64,000 nt of DNA from Bacillota bacterium (GTDB taxonomy: Bacteria > Bacillota > Clostridia > Oscillospirales > Ruminococcaceae). The notes below the pieces were generated by a model that worked only from the letters and a program-made list of their open reading frames with translations, was not told where the DNA came from and searched no databases. The translations under genes were made by a program, and so were the position numbers. Location: assembly GCA_023421245.1 (NCBI GenBank), contig JAEZTV010000033.1, positions 156,856-220,855 of the forward strand, in the 5' to 3' direction. This document shows positions 1-8,357 of the stretch, piece by piece (the first letter of the stretch is position 1; the number at the start of each line of letters is the position of its first letter).

Positions 1-2
1 TT

Positions 3-551
3 GTAACCCTTACGCCACATAAATTTTACGGGCTTACCGGCTGCGGGCTGCTCGTGGTAAAGGAGGGCGTCTTGCTCGAAAGCCAAATTCACGGCGGGCT
101 TTCCTCCTCTCCATTTCGCAGCGGAACGCCGAGCGCGGCGTTTGCCTGCTCGACCGCCGCAGCCTTGGAAGCGGCGCTTGCCGAGCTGCATCCACGGCTT
201 GATTATGTCCGACAGCTTGCCGCCTTCTTGCGCGGGCAGCTTTGTGTGCGGGACGGGATACGGATAAACAGCCCCGAAGGCTGCTCGCCGTTTATTCTAA
301 ACATCAGCGTTGCCGAAATAAAACCGGAAGCGATGGTGCATACCCTTGGGCAAAAGGGGGTCTGTATCGCAAGCAAATCCGCCTGCTGTGCGCCGGGCAG
401 TCTTTCCCGTCCGGTATATGCGCTGACAAATGACCGAAAAGCGGCGATGAGCACACTGCGCATCAGCCTAAGCCATCTGACTACCGAGCAGGAGCTTTCG
501 GAGTTTCTGCGATGTTTGGACAAATGCCGTGCGCTGCAGACGCGAGGGTAA
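3..551 (+). CDS. Cysteine desulfurase (NifS/IscS-like), C-terminal part
   Basis: The reading frame is open from the window edge, so the true start lies upstream. The first visible residues (HKFYGLTGCGLL) match the segment around the PLP-binding lysine of class V aminotransferases. Further on, SKSACCAPGS looks like the active-site cysteine loop of cysteine desulfurases. The family removes sulfur from L-cysteine as a persulfide for tRNA thiolation or Fe-S assembly. The next gene, only 32 bp downstream, is a TtcA-like thiolase, so this enzyme is probably its sulfur donor (inference). About 180 C-terminal residues are visible. Family assignment is firm; the exact subclass is not resolved. Confidence 0.85.
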   Translation, partial: VTLTPHKFYGLTGCGLLVVKEGVLLESQIHGGLSSSPFRSGTPSAAFACSTAAALEAALAELHPRLDYVRQLAAFLRGQLCVRDGIRINSPEGCSPFILNISVAEIKPEAMVHTLGQKGVCIASKSACCAPGSLSRPVYALTNDRKAAMSTLRISLSHLTTEQELSEFLRCLDKCRALQTRG

Positions 552-583
552 CCCCCTTTTTACTATACGAATCAGGAGAAACT

Positions 584-1432
584 ATGCAAAAACATGAACA
601 GGCCGAAAAAAGCATTATAAAAAAATACCGCAAAGAGATTTGGCTCAAGTTTATTGCAGGTATTAAAGAGTACGATCTGATACAGCCCGACGACGCGATT
701 GCTGTATGCATCTCAGGCGGCAAGGACTCGATGCTGATGGCAAAGTGCTTTCAGCAGCTGCAAAAGCACAGCGATTTTCCCTTTACGGCGCGATATATGG
801 TAATGGATCCCGGCTACAACCCGCGCAACCGGCAGATTATAGTGGAAAACGCTGAGACGCTGAACATCCCAATTGAAATTTTTGATACCGACATCTTCAA
901 CATCGTAGCCGATACCGAACGCTCCCCCTGCTACCTGTGCGCGCGGATGCGCCGCGGGTATCTCTACAGCCACGCAAGACAGCTTGGCTGCAACAAGATT
1001 GCGCTCGGGCACCACTTTGACGATGTGATTGAAACCACCCTCATGAGCATACTGTATGGCTCGGAGGTTAAGACGATGATGCCCAAGCTGCACAGCACGA
1101 ATTTTTCCGGCATGCAGCTTATCCGCCCTATGTTTATGGTGCGCGAGGATGACATCCTAGCCTGGAAGCGGTACAACGAGCTTGAATTTATACGTTGTGC
1201 GTGCCGTCTGACCGAGAACTGTGTACTCGACGACGCGGGTATGGGATCCAAAAGGCTTGAGATTAAGGCACTCATCCGCGACCTTAAGCGCGTAAACCCG
1301 AATGTGGATAAGAACATCTTTGCAAGCGCGCACAACATCAACCTCGATGCGATTATCGGCTACCGCGTCCGGGGCGAGAAGCACAGCTTTCTGGAGCATT
1401 ACGAGAGTGACGGACATTCGGAGCCGCAATAA
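584..1432 (+). CDS. ttcA: TtcA-like tRNA 2-thiocytidine synthetase (PP-loop ATPase)
   Basis: This 282-residue protein has a PP-loop SGGKDS at residues 44-49, which binds ATP for adenylation of the target base. It also has C-Y-L-C at 116-119 and a later cluster RCACRLTENC, which fit the Fe-S-binding cysteines of the TtcA/TilS superfamily. The family thiolates cytidine 32 of tRNA in the cytoplasm. The ATG at 584 is chosen over the upstream ATG at 512 because AGGAGAA lies 5-10 bp before it and the longer form would overlap the desulfurase. Other TtcA-like ATPases of unknown target exist in Firmicutes, so the substrate is inferred. Confidence 0.8.
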   Translation: MQKHEQAEKSIIKKYRKEIWLKFIAGIKEYDLIQPDDAIAVCISGGKDSMLMAKCFQQLQKHSDFPFTARYMVMDPGYNPRNRQIIVENAETLNIPIEIFDTDIFNIVADTERSPCYLCARMRRGYLYSHARQLGCNKIALGHHFDDVIETTLMSILYGSEVKTMMPKLHSTNFSGMQLIRPMFMVREDDILAWKRYNELEFIRCACRLTENCVLDDAGMGSKRLEIKALIRDLKRVNPNVDKNIFASAHNINLDAIIGYRVRGEKHSFLEHYESDGHSEPQ

Positions 1433-1526
1433 CGATATCTTCACAAGGGCACTGCGGTAATATCCGGCACTGCGTACACCCTCATGCAAGAATTCGGGCA
1501 AGACTTTAATATTACATTACAGCAAA

Positions 1527-1569
1527 TTCCCCCGGCGAGTCCTCCACGCAGAGGATTTCGCCGGGGGAA
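1527..1569. terminator. Bidirectional terminator hairpin
   Basis: A perfect 12-bp inverted repeat (TTCCCCCGGCGA and its complement) with an inner CCTC/GAGG extension sits between the convergent ttcA-like and gltS-like genes. T-rich sequence follows on the + strand. Confidence 0.8.
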
Positions 1570-1591
1570 CGTGTTTTATGTTTTGTTTCCC

Positions 1592-2986
1592 TTAACTTTC
1601 AGCCTTTGCTGCTTTGGTGCCGCGAAGCAAAAAGAAGTGTATGGCAAGACCATAAACAAGGCAGCTGCCAAGCGTGATGAAGAACATCGCGTCCGATTGC
1701 GGTGCAAGGCCGACAAACAGCAGCATCGGCGCGCCAAACAGGATGGCAAAGCTTGAGCCGGAAACCAGATTGAGCGTGGCGGGCGAGGAATAGTGCGGAT
1801 CTACCTCCCGCAACAGCAGAATGCCGGTGCTCACTGTGCCGGTCAACATACCGTACATTGAGAAAAACCCCTCGTGGTAGTAGTCGGGATAGAGGCGCTT
1901 ACAGATCCATTTAAGGTAGAAGAGCGTGACAAAGCCGCCGATGGTGCTGAGCAGGATGAACGGGATCCACATTCCTTTCAGATCATCAATATTAATAGCA
2001 CTGACCCCCGCGATAATCATCACATCAAAGATCATACCCGAGATGCGGTTGAGCAGATAGTTGTTGGGGTACTGGCGCTTAATAATTCCGCGCGCTTTTA
2101 GCTTCAGCAACAGGCTGCGCAGCGCAAGAGCGAGCATTGAGCCGATGATGAAGTTAAAGCCCCAAATCAAAGCGCTAAGGGTTTCGGCCGTGCCCGCAAG
2201 CGCCGGAATGGCGGATAATCCCCCAGTGATGCCAAGCGACACCAGATAGGTGGCAATGTAAACAAGCAGTACCATGGCAAGCTGCATGGTCAGCCTGTCT
2301 ACCGACTCACCCATGGGAATCTCGCCCTCGTCCTGAAAATGCCCAATGGTAATCTCTTTTTTCTTGTTTTTCTCATCCGACAGGTTGAGCTTACCTTTGC
2401 GAATGAGTATGTTCATATAGATGACTCCGCCGATGCAGGCCCACAAAAAGCCCATAGTGGAAAGCGCAAGGCCAAACGAGGAACCGCCCGCAAAGCCAAA
2501 GCCAATCTCATAGGTTGTACCAACATTGTTGGCCTGCCCGGGCCCTTGGCCATACGCCATGGGCAAAAGGATTCCCGCCGCCTTAAACAGCCCCGGGAAG
2601 ATTGTATAGGCAAGCGCACCGGTAATTGCAAGGCCGACCACCGCTTGCAGAAGGTATGTGCCTACAATCAGCATACCGCTTTTAAGCCCATCGCGCTTTT
2701 GCTGGGGGTCGTCACCCGGTTTTGGCAGGCGCAGTCCAAGGGCAATAAAGCCAAGTGCAATGGTGTGGTAGGTTATGTTCTCCATCAAAACGGTGTCGAC
2801 CACAATAAGCCCTGCCGCACGGAGTGCGAGCGCCAACAGCCCTCCCAATACCGCCGTTGGCAACAGCATGTTGCGGATAAACGGTACCCTGCGTTGCAGC
2901 ACGTTGGCTACCACCAGAATTGCCGCAAGGGTGCCAAGCTGGATAATCGGACTCCACAGTTCGAAATTGGCTGCCGAAAACCCCAT
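1592..2986 (-). CDS. GltS-type sodium/glutamate symporter family permease
   Basis: This 464-residue polytopic membrane protein has about a dozen hydrophobic segments, including MLLPTAVLGGLLALAL near the N-terminus and the glycine-rich stretch GQGPGQANNVG. The length and pattern fit the sodium/glutamate symporter family, which imports glutamate with Na+ across the inner membrane. The start at 2986 is set by GGAGGAGTA just upstream; that ribosome binding site lies inside the last codons of the preceding acyltransferase gene, so the two are probably translationally coupled. Substrate is inferred from family; a related anion is possible. Confidence 0.75.
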   Translation of the reverse strand: MGFSAANFELWSPIIQLGTLAAILVVANVLQRRVPFIRNMLLPTAVLGGLLALALRAAGLIVVDTVLMENITYHTIALGFIALGLRLPKPGDDPQQKRDGLKSGMLIVGTYLLQAVVGLAITGALAYTIFPGLFKAAGILLPMAYGQGPGQANNVGTTYEIGFGFAGGSSFGLALSTMGFLWACIGGVIYMNILIRKGKLNLSDEKNKKKEITIGHFQDEGEIPMGESVDRLTMQLAMVLLVYIATYLVSLGITGGLSAIPALAGTAETLSALIWGFNFIIGSMLALALRSLLLKLKARGIIKRQYPNNYLLNRISGMIFDVMIIAGVSAINIDDLKGMWIPFILLSTIGGFVTLFYLKWICKRLYPDYYHEGFFSMYGMLTGTVSTGILLLREVDPHYSSPATLNLVSGSSFAILFGAPMLLFVGLAPQSDAMFFITLGSCLVYGLAIHFFLLRGTKAAKAES

Positions 2987-2990
2987 AGTA

Positions 2991-4211
2991 TTACTCCTCC
3001 TTATTGCAAATCTTAGGCGCTTGTACGCCATCTACGCGAATTTGTCCGAGTATTTTGCAGGCCTGGTGATACTTATACGCACTGCGCACCTTTTTTGATT
3101 TTATCTCATAATGCCGCCCGTCCGAGGTGGAGAACTGTAGCGTAAGCCTGCCCCATATCTCCACGCGCAGAAGGTTATGCAGCGGAAACTCAAAGTGTTT
3201 TTTCTCCCCTTCAAACGCAAAGCGGTCGCGATAGATGCTAAACCGCCCCGTGTCCAGAAAACTGTTGCGCTGTGCGCGTTCAAAGCTATGAAGGGTTTGG
3301 CCGTCATCGCTGAATATGGGAGCGTCATCCTGCGTTTGCACGACATTGTGCAAATGCTGCTCAAGGTGCTGTGTTTGCCAGCGGTTCCAGTCAGCAATAT
3401 TGTTGTAGGGTGCGCCGTGCAGGGTGCCCAGTTCATCGTATTCAAAACGCAGGCCGCAGCCGCAGTACGCACTGTTCCCTTTTGATTGGATGCTGGAAAA
3501 CGCACCGCACGAAGGGCATGCATACAGGACGGTTTCGATGCTCTGCGCAAGGTTTTTACTCTTAAAGCGAACCGACTCTTGCTGCTGGTCCTCTTTTGCA
3601 TCCACCCACAGGTCGTTTTTGATAAGCTCGGTCAGCTCCTTGGTGCTCATCTGCTTTACGGCATCGGGGGTAAGCACACGCACAAGACGGCATTCAACAC
3701 GCCCGCGGCGCATTGTATCGCCCCAGCGCGGGAACGCCATGTACGCGCCATGTATGCGAAAAACCACGATAGGCACGGCGGCATGGCGCAGCAGCTTGCC
3801 GATTGCGGGAGAAAAGTCTTCAGTCTGACCGTCCCACGAGCGGTTGCCCTCCGGAAATACCCCTGCGCTTGCGCCGGAACGCAACGCCGAGAGAACATCG
3901 CGGATGGTGCGAATATCGCTTGTAGATTTAAGCTTTGGAATGGGTGAAAAGAGATAGCGGAGGATCGTGCTGATAACCCCAAGCCGGAAAATATGGTCGC
4001 TCGCCACATAAAAGACCGGTGCCGGAATACACAGTGAAACAAATACCGGATCAAGATCGCTGTTGTGATTGGCAACCACAAAGCACGGGGTGGGAATCTG
4101 CCGCAGCTCGGATGCCGCCGGTAGTTTTAGATTAAACGCTAAGCGGCAATATGCTCTCATGATTGGGCGAAAGATTACTGTAGCAATTTTATGTCTCGTT
4201 TTTAGTTGCAT
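2991..4211 (-). CDS. PlsC-domain acyltransferase with zinc-ribbon and PH-like C-terminus
   Basis: The 406-residue protein begins with a glycerolipid acyltransferase domain: HX4D at H49-D54 and FPEGNRS at 119-125, the catalytic and acceptor-binding motifs of 1-acylglycerol-3-phosphate acyltransferases. Such enzymes use acyl-CoA or acyl-ACP to make phosphatidic acid at the membrane. The family is usually 200-250 residues; here about 170 more follow. They include CPSC at 232-235 paired with C-G-C at 250-252, a zinc-ribbon pattern, then a beta-rich stretch (about 320-385) resembling a bacterial PH/GRAM-like fold. Start 4211 is supported by GGAGG 6 bp upstream. Confidence 0.75.
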   Translation of the reverse strand: MQLKTRHKIATVIFRPIMRAYCRLAFNLKLPAASELRQIPTPCFVVANHNSDLDPVFVSLCIPAPVFYVASDHIFRLGVISTILRYLFSPIPKLKSTSDIRTIRDVLSALRSGASAGVFPEGNRSWDGQTEDFSPAIGKLLRHAAVPIVVFRIHGAYMAFPRWGDTMRRGRVECRLVRVLTPDAVKQMSTKELTELIKNDLWVDAKEDQQQESVRFKSKNLAQSIETVLYACPSCGAFSSIQSKGNSAYCGCGLRFEYDELGTLHGAPYNNIADWNRWQTQHLEQHLHNVVQTQDDAPIFSDDGQTLHSFERAQRNSFLDTGRFSIYRDRFAFEGEKKHFEFPLHNLLRVEIWGRLTLQFSTSDGRHYEIKSKKVRSAYKYHQACKILGQIRVDGVQAPKICNKEE

Positions 4212-4508
4212 GGCCGCCTCCATTATAACAAGATTACCGTGTCCGTTTACAGACAATCGGTTTTCAGCCCAAAACCTTCAGCGCAAAACGGCATGATACA
4301 GTATTGCGTGCAACGGCTTAACTACTTCTATTATACATGGTTTATGTAAAATCCACTAGCATCTTATACTATTCTCACCTTAAAATATAGATAAATCCTA
4401 TCTATTATACCCGCTCAAAGCAGCGGGCGGCGGCAAAACCCCCGAAAAAGCCTTGCAGGGTGCAAATATCAACCTTGCCATTGTATATCTATCTTGTAGG
4501 AATAGCCA
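4212..4508. other. Intergenic region without a recognised gene
   Basis: This is the upstream region of the acyltransferase operon (minus strand) and of the cysteine/methionine operon (plus strand). It is AT-rich, with a small dyad ATAGATAAATCCTATCTAT near 4390-4408. I found no RNA gene or known riboswitch core in it. Confidence 0.4.
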
Positions 4509-4538
4509 TTGACAAAGAACACTATGATACAATATTAT
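4509..4538 (+). promoter_or_regulatory. Sigma-A-type promoter of the Cys/Met operon
   Basis: TTGACA at 4509-4514 and TATTAT at 4533-4538 are separated by 18 bp. Transcription from here would include the leader ORF at 4626 and the two PLP enzymes. Confidence 0.5.
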
Positions 4539-4625
4539 AAACATAATTATATTGTAAAGCATAGTCAACATACTGGGATAATAGGATTGCAAAACCACTG
4601 CGCCTACCTTTTTTACAAGAGAGGA

Positions 4626-4745
4626 ATGACACACCATGCCGTCTGCAACCATCCGCGTAAATTCTCCCCCTGTTTTTCGAATGCGAGCTGCGATCTACGC
4701 CATAATGAGGCTGCAGTGCAACAATTAAAACGGAGGGCTATATGA
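4626..4745 (+). CDS. Short leader ORF coupled to the cystathionine enzyme gene
   Basis: This 39-codon frame starts at an ATG preceded by AGAGAGGA and its TGA overlaps the ATG of the next gene (ATGA, 4742-4745). It has three cysteines (C7, C16, C22) and several His and Arg codons, and no recognisable domain. The position and stop-start overlap suggest a leader peptide that couples translation, possibly sensing cysteine supply. This is inference; it could also be a chance frame, because the downstream gene has its own good ribosome binding site (GGAGGG). Confidence 0.4.
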   Translation: MTHHAVCNHPRKFSPCFSNASCDLRHNEAAVQQLKRRAI

Positions 4746-5881
4746 TGGACTTTTCCACTGCTTGTATCCATACACAACAAAAGAATCCGGATGGTACGGG
4801 AGCGATTAGCACCCCAATCTACCAAACGGCCACCTTTGCCCACCCCGGGGTGGGGCAAAGCACCGGCTATGACTATTCGCGCGTGCAAAACCCGACGCGC
4901 GAGCAGCTTGAGCGTATGCTTGCACAGCTTGAGGGCGGCGCGGATGCGCTTGCCTTCTCTTCCGGCATGGCGGCAGCCACCGCGCTGATGGAGCTGTTTT
5001 GCCCGGGAGACCATATCATCGCGTCGGATGACCTGTATGGCGGCTCGCGCAGGCTGTTTGATCATATCTCAAAAAAGAACGGGATTTCCGCCGACTATGT
5101 AAACACCTCAGACATCGCGCAGATACAACACCGCCTGACTCCCCGCACCAAGGCGGTGTTTGTGGAAACACCCAGCAATCCGATGATGCAGGTAACTGAC
5201 ATCGCCGCAGTGGCCGAGACGATATCGGGCAAAGATATTCTTCTGATTGTCGATAACACCTTTTTAACACCTTTTTTTATGCGCCCTTTAAGCCTTGGCG
5301 CAGACATTGTGCTGCACAGCGGAACCAAATATTTAGGCGGGCATAACGATACGCTGGCAGGGTTGTTGGTAGTCGGAAACGATGTGCTAGCCGAGCGCCT
5401 GCGGTTTATTCACAAGACCACCGGCGCGTGTCTTTCCCCTTTTGACAGCTGGTTGCTTCTGCGCGGCATTAAAACCCTGCCGGTGCGCATGGAACGTCAG
5501 CAGCAGACCGCGCTTGCTGTTGCCGACTGGCTTTTGACGCATGAAAAGGTGCATGCGGTACACTATACGGGGCTTGCCACGCATCCCGATTACGAAATCT
5601 CCTGCCGTCAGGCATCCGGCTTTGGAGCGATGATCTCGTTTGAAACCGATACCCCGCAGACCGCGCGTCATCTGCTGGAAAACGTTCGCATCATCCAGTA
5701 CGCCGAAAGCCTTGGAGGCGTTGAATCGCTCATCACCTACCCCATGCTGCAAACACATGCCGATGTACCTGAGCCGATTCGCAATACCAAGGGCATTACA
5801 GACCGGCTGCTTCGTTTGTCGGTGGGGCTGGAAAGTGCAAACGACCTGATATTTGATCTCGAAAATGGTTTGAAAGGATAG
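4742..5881 (+). CDS. Cys/Met metabolism PLP enzyme (cystathionine gamma-synthase/lyase family)
   Basis: This 379-residue protein carries the hallmarks of the trans-sulfuration family: YSRVQNPT near 45-52, VETPSNP at 141-147, and the PLP lysine K196 in SGTKYLGGHND. Members are cystathionine gamma-synthase, gamma-lyase, beta-lyase or O-acetylhomoserine sulfhydrylase; sequence alone does not separate them here. The adjacent PatB/MalY-type C-S lyase starts 5 bp downstream, so the pair may convert cysteine to homocysteine or degrade sulfur amino acids. The start is preceded by GGAGGG with 5-6 bp spacing. Confidence 0.85.
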   Translation: MMDFSTACIHTQQKNPDGTGAISTPIYQTATFAHPGVGQSTGYDYSRVQNPTREQLERMLAQLEGGADALAFSSGMAAATALMELFCPGDHIIASDDLYGGSRRLFDHISKKNGISADYVNTSDIAQIQHRLTPRTKAVFVETPSNPMMQVTDIAAVAETISGKDILLIVDNTFLTPFFMRPLSLGADIVLHSGTKYLGGHNDTLAGLLVVGNDVLAERLRFIHKTTGACLSPFDSWLLLRGIKTLPVRMERQQQTALAVADWLLTHEKVHAVHYTGLATHPDYEISCRQASGFGAMISFETDTPQTARHLLENVRIIQYAESLGGVESLITYPMLQTHADVPEPIRNTKGITDRLLRLSVGLESANDLIFDLENGLKG

Positions 5882-5886
5882 TACAA

Positions 5887-7062
5887 ATGAATTATGATTT
5901 CAATAAACTCATCGACCGTACCGGTACCGATTCATTAAAACACGACTTTTCCGCCGAACGCGGTATGCCCGGGGATCTGCTGTCCATGTGGGTTGCCGAC
6001 ATGGATTTTGCTTCACCGCCCGCAGTAACCGAGGCCTTAATCGAGCGCTGCCGGCATCCTGTGTACGGCTACAGCGACACCCGAGAGGACTATGCAGCAG
6101 TGTTACAATCATGGTTTTCACGCCGCTTTGGATGGACAATTCAGGATGAATGGCTGGTTAAAACCCCCGGCATTGTAAACAGCATCTGTGTTGCGGTGCG
6201 TGCATTAACCGTTCCGGGTGACGCGGTACTCATTCAGCAGCCGGTATACTACCCCTTTTCCTCCTCGATTTCCGGCAACAGCCGCAAGCTGGTTGTCAGC
6301 TCACTTGTATATGAAAACGGCAGGTACCATATCGATTTTGAGGATTTCGAGCGCAAGATTATCGAGAATAATGTTCGCATGTTCATTCTGTGCAGCCCAC
6401 ACAACCCTGTTGGGCGTGTATGGACAAAAGAGGAGCTGACACGGCTTGGCAACCTCTGTGTTGAGCATGGGGTTATCGTTATCGCTGACGAGATTCACGC
6501 TGATTTTGTTCACGCAGGGCACATCCACACGGTGTTTGCTTCGATCTCCCCTGCATTTGCGCAGCAGACCGTTACCTGCACCGCGCCCACTAAAACCTTC
6601 AACCTTGCCGGGCTGCAGATCTCGAACATCTTCATTGCAAACGAATCGATTCGCCGTAAATTCAAGGCAGAGCTCGCGCGTTCGGGCTACAACGAACCCA
6701 ACATCATGGGCTATATTGCCTGCAAGGCGGCATACAAGCATGGCGAAGAATGGCTTTGCCAGCTAAAAGAATACCTTGCCGGCAACGTCGCACTGGTGCG
6801 GGAATTCTTACAGGAACACTTACCGCAGATTCGGCTGGTAGAGCCGGAGGGAACTTATCTGGTATGGCTTGATTTTCGCACACTCCGCCTATCCGACAAA
6901 GAGCTTGATGAGCTGATTGTGAACAAGGCAAAGCTGTGGCTGGATGCCGGAACAATGTTTGGCGACGGCGGCAGCGGCTTTGAGCGCATCAACATCGCGT
7001 GCCCGCGTTCGGTGGTGCGGGAGGCGCTTGCTCGGATAGAAAAAGCGGTAAGGGAGCGATAA
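5887..7062 (+). CDS. patB: PatB/MalY-type C-S beta-lyase (class I/II aminotransferase fold)
   Basis: The 391-residue protein has WVADMDF near 35-41, typical of MalY/PatB proteins, CSPHNPVGRVW near 169-179, and a PLP-binding K236 in TAPTKTFNLAG. The family cleaves cystathionine or cysteine to pyruvate, ammonia and homocysteine or sulfide in the cytoplasm; some members also act as regulators. It is co-transcribed with the preceding cystathionine enzyme (5 bp gap), which supports a role in sulfur amino acid conversion. It ends before a strong hairpin shared with the pot operon. Confidence 0.85.
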   Translation: MNYDFNKLIDRTGTDSLKHDFSAERGMPGDLLSMWVADMDFASPPAVTEALIERCRHPVYGYSDTREDYAAVLQSWFSRRFGWTIQDEWLVKTPGIVNSICVAVRALTVPGDAVLIQQPVYYPFSSSISGNSRKLVVSSLVYENGRYHIDFEDFERKIIENNVRMFILCSPHNPVGRVWTKEELTRLGNLCVEHGVIVIADEIHADFVHAGHIHTVFASISPAFAQQTVTCTAPTKTFNLAGLQISNIFIANESIRRKFKAELARSGYNEPNIMGYIACKAAYKHGEEWLCQLKEYLAGNVALVREFLQEHLPQIRLVEPEGTYLVWLDFRTLRLSDKELDELIVNKAKLWLDAGTMFGDGGSGFERINIACPRSVVREALARIEKAVRER

Positions 7063-7091
7063 CCCTGCCGCGGTAAAAGTACAACAAAAAG

Positions 7092-7126
7092 GCCGCACCG
7101 TTTGCAGTCAGCGTAAACGGTGCGGC
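7092..7126. terminator. Bidirectional terminator between patB and potD
   Basis: A perfect 12-bp stem (GCCGCACCGTTT and complement, 11-nt loop) lies between convergent genes, with an A-rich left flank and T-rich right flank. Confidence 0.85.
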
Positions 7127-7148
7127 TATCCTTTTGGTTAATCTTTGC

Positions 7149-8357
7149 TTAGTAGTTATGACGGTTCTTTTTCGCCTTTCTATATAGCGGCAGGCCTACC
7201 GCAACCGCAACCGCAAGGGCAAGCAGCACTAAAATCATCCAGCTGCTGCTTTTCGCGTTGGCACCAAGCAGGTCGGTCCACAAGCTGTCGATGAGCGCAT
7301 TGGTCTCGTCTGACAGGTTGATAAAGCTCTCGGTTTTATCCAGAATCTCCTGCGGGGGGTACGCAATCTCATTGCCCGTAATCTCAGCATCAAGCACCTC
7401 AAATGCCCCTTGATGCGGTGTGGAGTAGCCGATGTATTCGCAGTTGGCTGCGGCCACCTCGGTTTCGGTCATAAAGTTAATATAAAGCTCCGCCGCCTGC
7501 TTGTTGGGCGCGCCTTTCGGGATACATAGGGCATCCACGAAGCGGTTGGTTCCCTCTGTGGGTACCGCCCAGGCAAGGTCGGGGTTGGTATCGATCATGG
7601 TGATTGCATCGCCCGCATAGTAAGGGGCAATGGCCGCCTCTCCGCCCTGCATCTTATCAAAGATTTCATCCATAACATAGGATTGGATCAACGGTTTTTG
7701 CCTCTTTAATTCGTCACCTGCCGCGCGCAACTCCGCCTCGTTCTCGGTGTTCTGCGAATATCCAAGGCGTGTAAGCGATAGGCCAAACGCATCGCGGGAG
7801 TTGGAAAACATGAGTATCCTGCCGCTATAATCCTCATCCCACAGGATATCCCAGCTCGTGACGGGCTTTGTCACCATTGAGGTGTTGTAGATGATGCCCA
7901 CCGTCCCCCACATATAGGGAACACTGTACCGGTTGCCCGGGTCGTAGATGGGGTCTTTGAACTCATCCATAATCATTGCAAAGTTCGGTATCATTGAAAA
8001 ATCCAGTGGCTCGAGCATATCCTCTTTAATCATTCTGCTGATCATATAGTCAGATGGGATGATGACATCGTATTGTGAGCCGCCGCTTTTAAGCTTTGCG
8101 TAAAGCTCCTCGTTCGAGGCAAAGGTGGAGTACTGCACCTTGATGCCGGTAAGCGCCTCAAATTCAGCATTAATGGCAAGGGAGTCGTCCGATCCGTCCG
8201 AGATATACTCGCCCCAGTTGTAGACATTGAGCTTAATATTCTGCCCCTGTAAGCTGCTGTAGATATCGTCTTGTGCAACTGTGACTTCCGCTGTTACGGG
8301 CATCGTGCACATCAGCGCGACACACAGTGCCGCTGTTATAGAAATAATTCGTTTCAT
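7149..8357 (-). CDS. potD: Spermidine/putrescine ABC transporter substrate-binding protein
   Basis: The 402-residue protein has an N-terminal signal peptide ending near TAEVTVAQ and the PotD signature NVYNWGEYISDGSD. It captures polyamines outside the membrane for the PotABC permease. There is no lipobox; instead a hydrophobic segment near residues 370-390 (MILVLLALAVAVAVGLPLY) followed by the basic tail RKAKKNRHNY would anchor the C-terminus. Its ATG overlaps the potC stop (ATGA), so it is the last gene of a potABCD operon. Polyamine specificity is inferred from family and operon order. Confidence 0.9.
   Translation of the reverse strand: MKRIISITAALCVALMCTMPVTAEVTVAQDDIYSSLQGQNIKLNVYNWGEYISDGSDDSLAINAEFEALTGIKVQYSTFASNEELYAKLKSGGSQYDVIIPSDYMISRMIKEDMLEPLDFSMIPNFAMIMDEFKDPIYDPGNRYSVPYMWGTVGIIYNTSMVTKPVTSWDILWDEDYSGRILMFSNSRDAFGLSLTRLGYSQNTENEAELRAAGDELKRQKPLIQSYVMDEIFDKMQGGEAAIAPYYAGDAITMIDTNPDLAWAVPTEGTNRFVDALCIPKGAPNKQAAELYINFMTETEVAAANCEYIGYSTPHQGAFEVLDAEITGNEIAYPPQEILDKTESFINLSDETNALIDSLWTDLLGANAKSSSWMILVLLALAVAVAVGLPLYRKAKKNRHNY

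Noticed and set aside
4212..4740. Possible SAM (S-box) or T-box riboswitch before the Cys/Met operon
   Set aside because: No T-box sequence (GGGTGG-N-ACCGCG type) or S-box core was found, and no terminator/antiterminator pair is evident.
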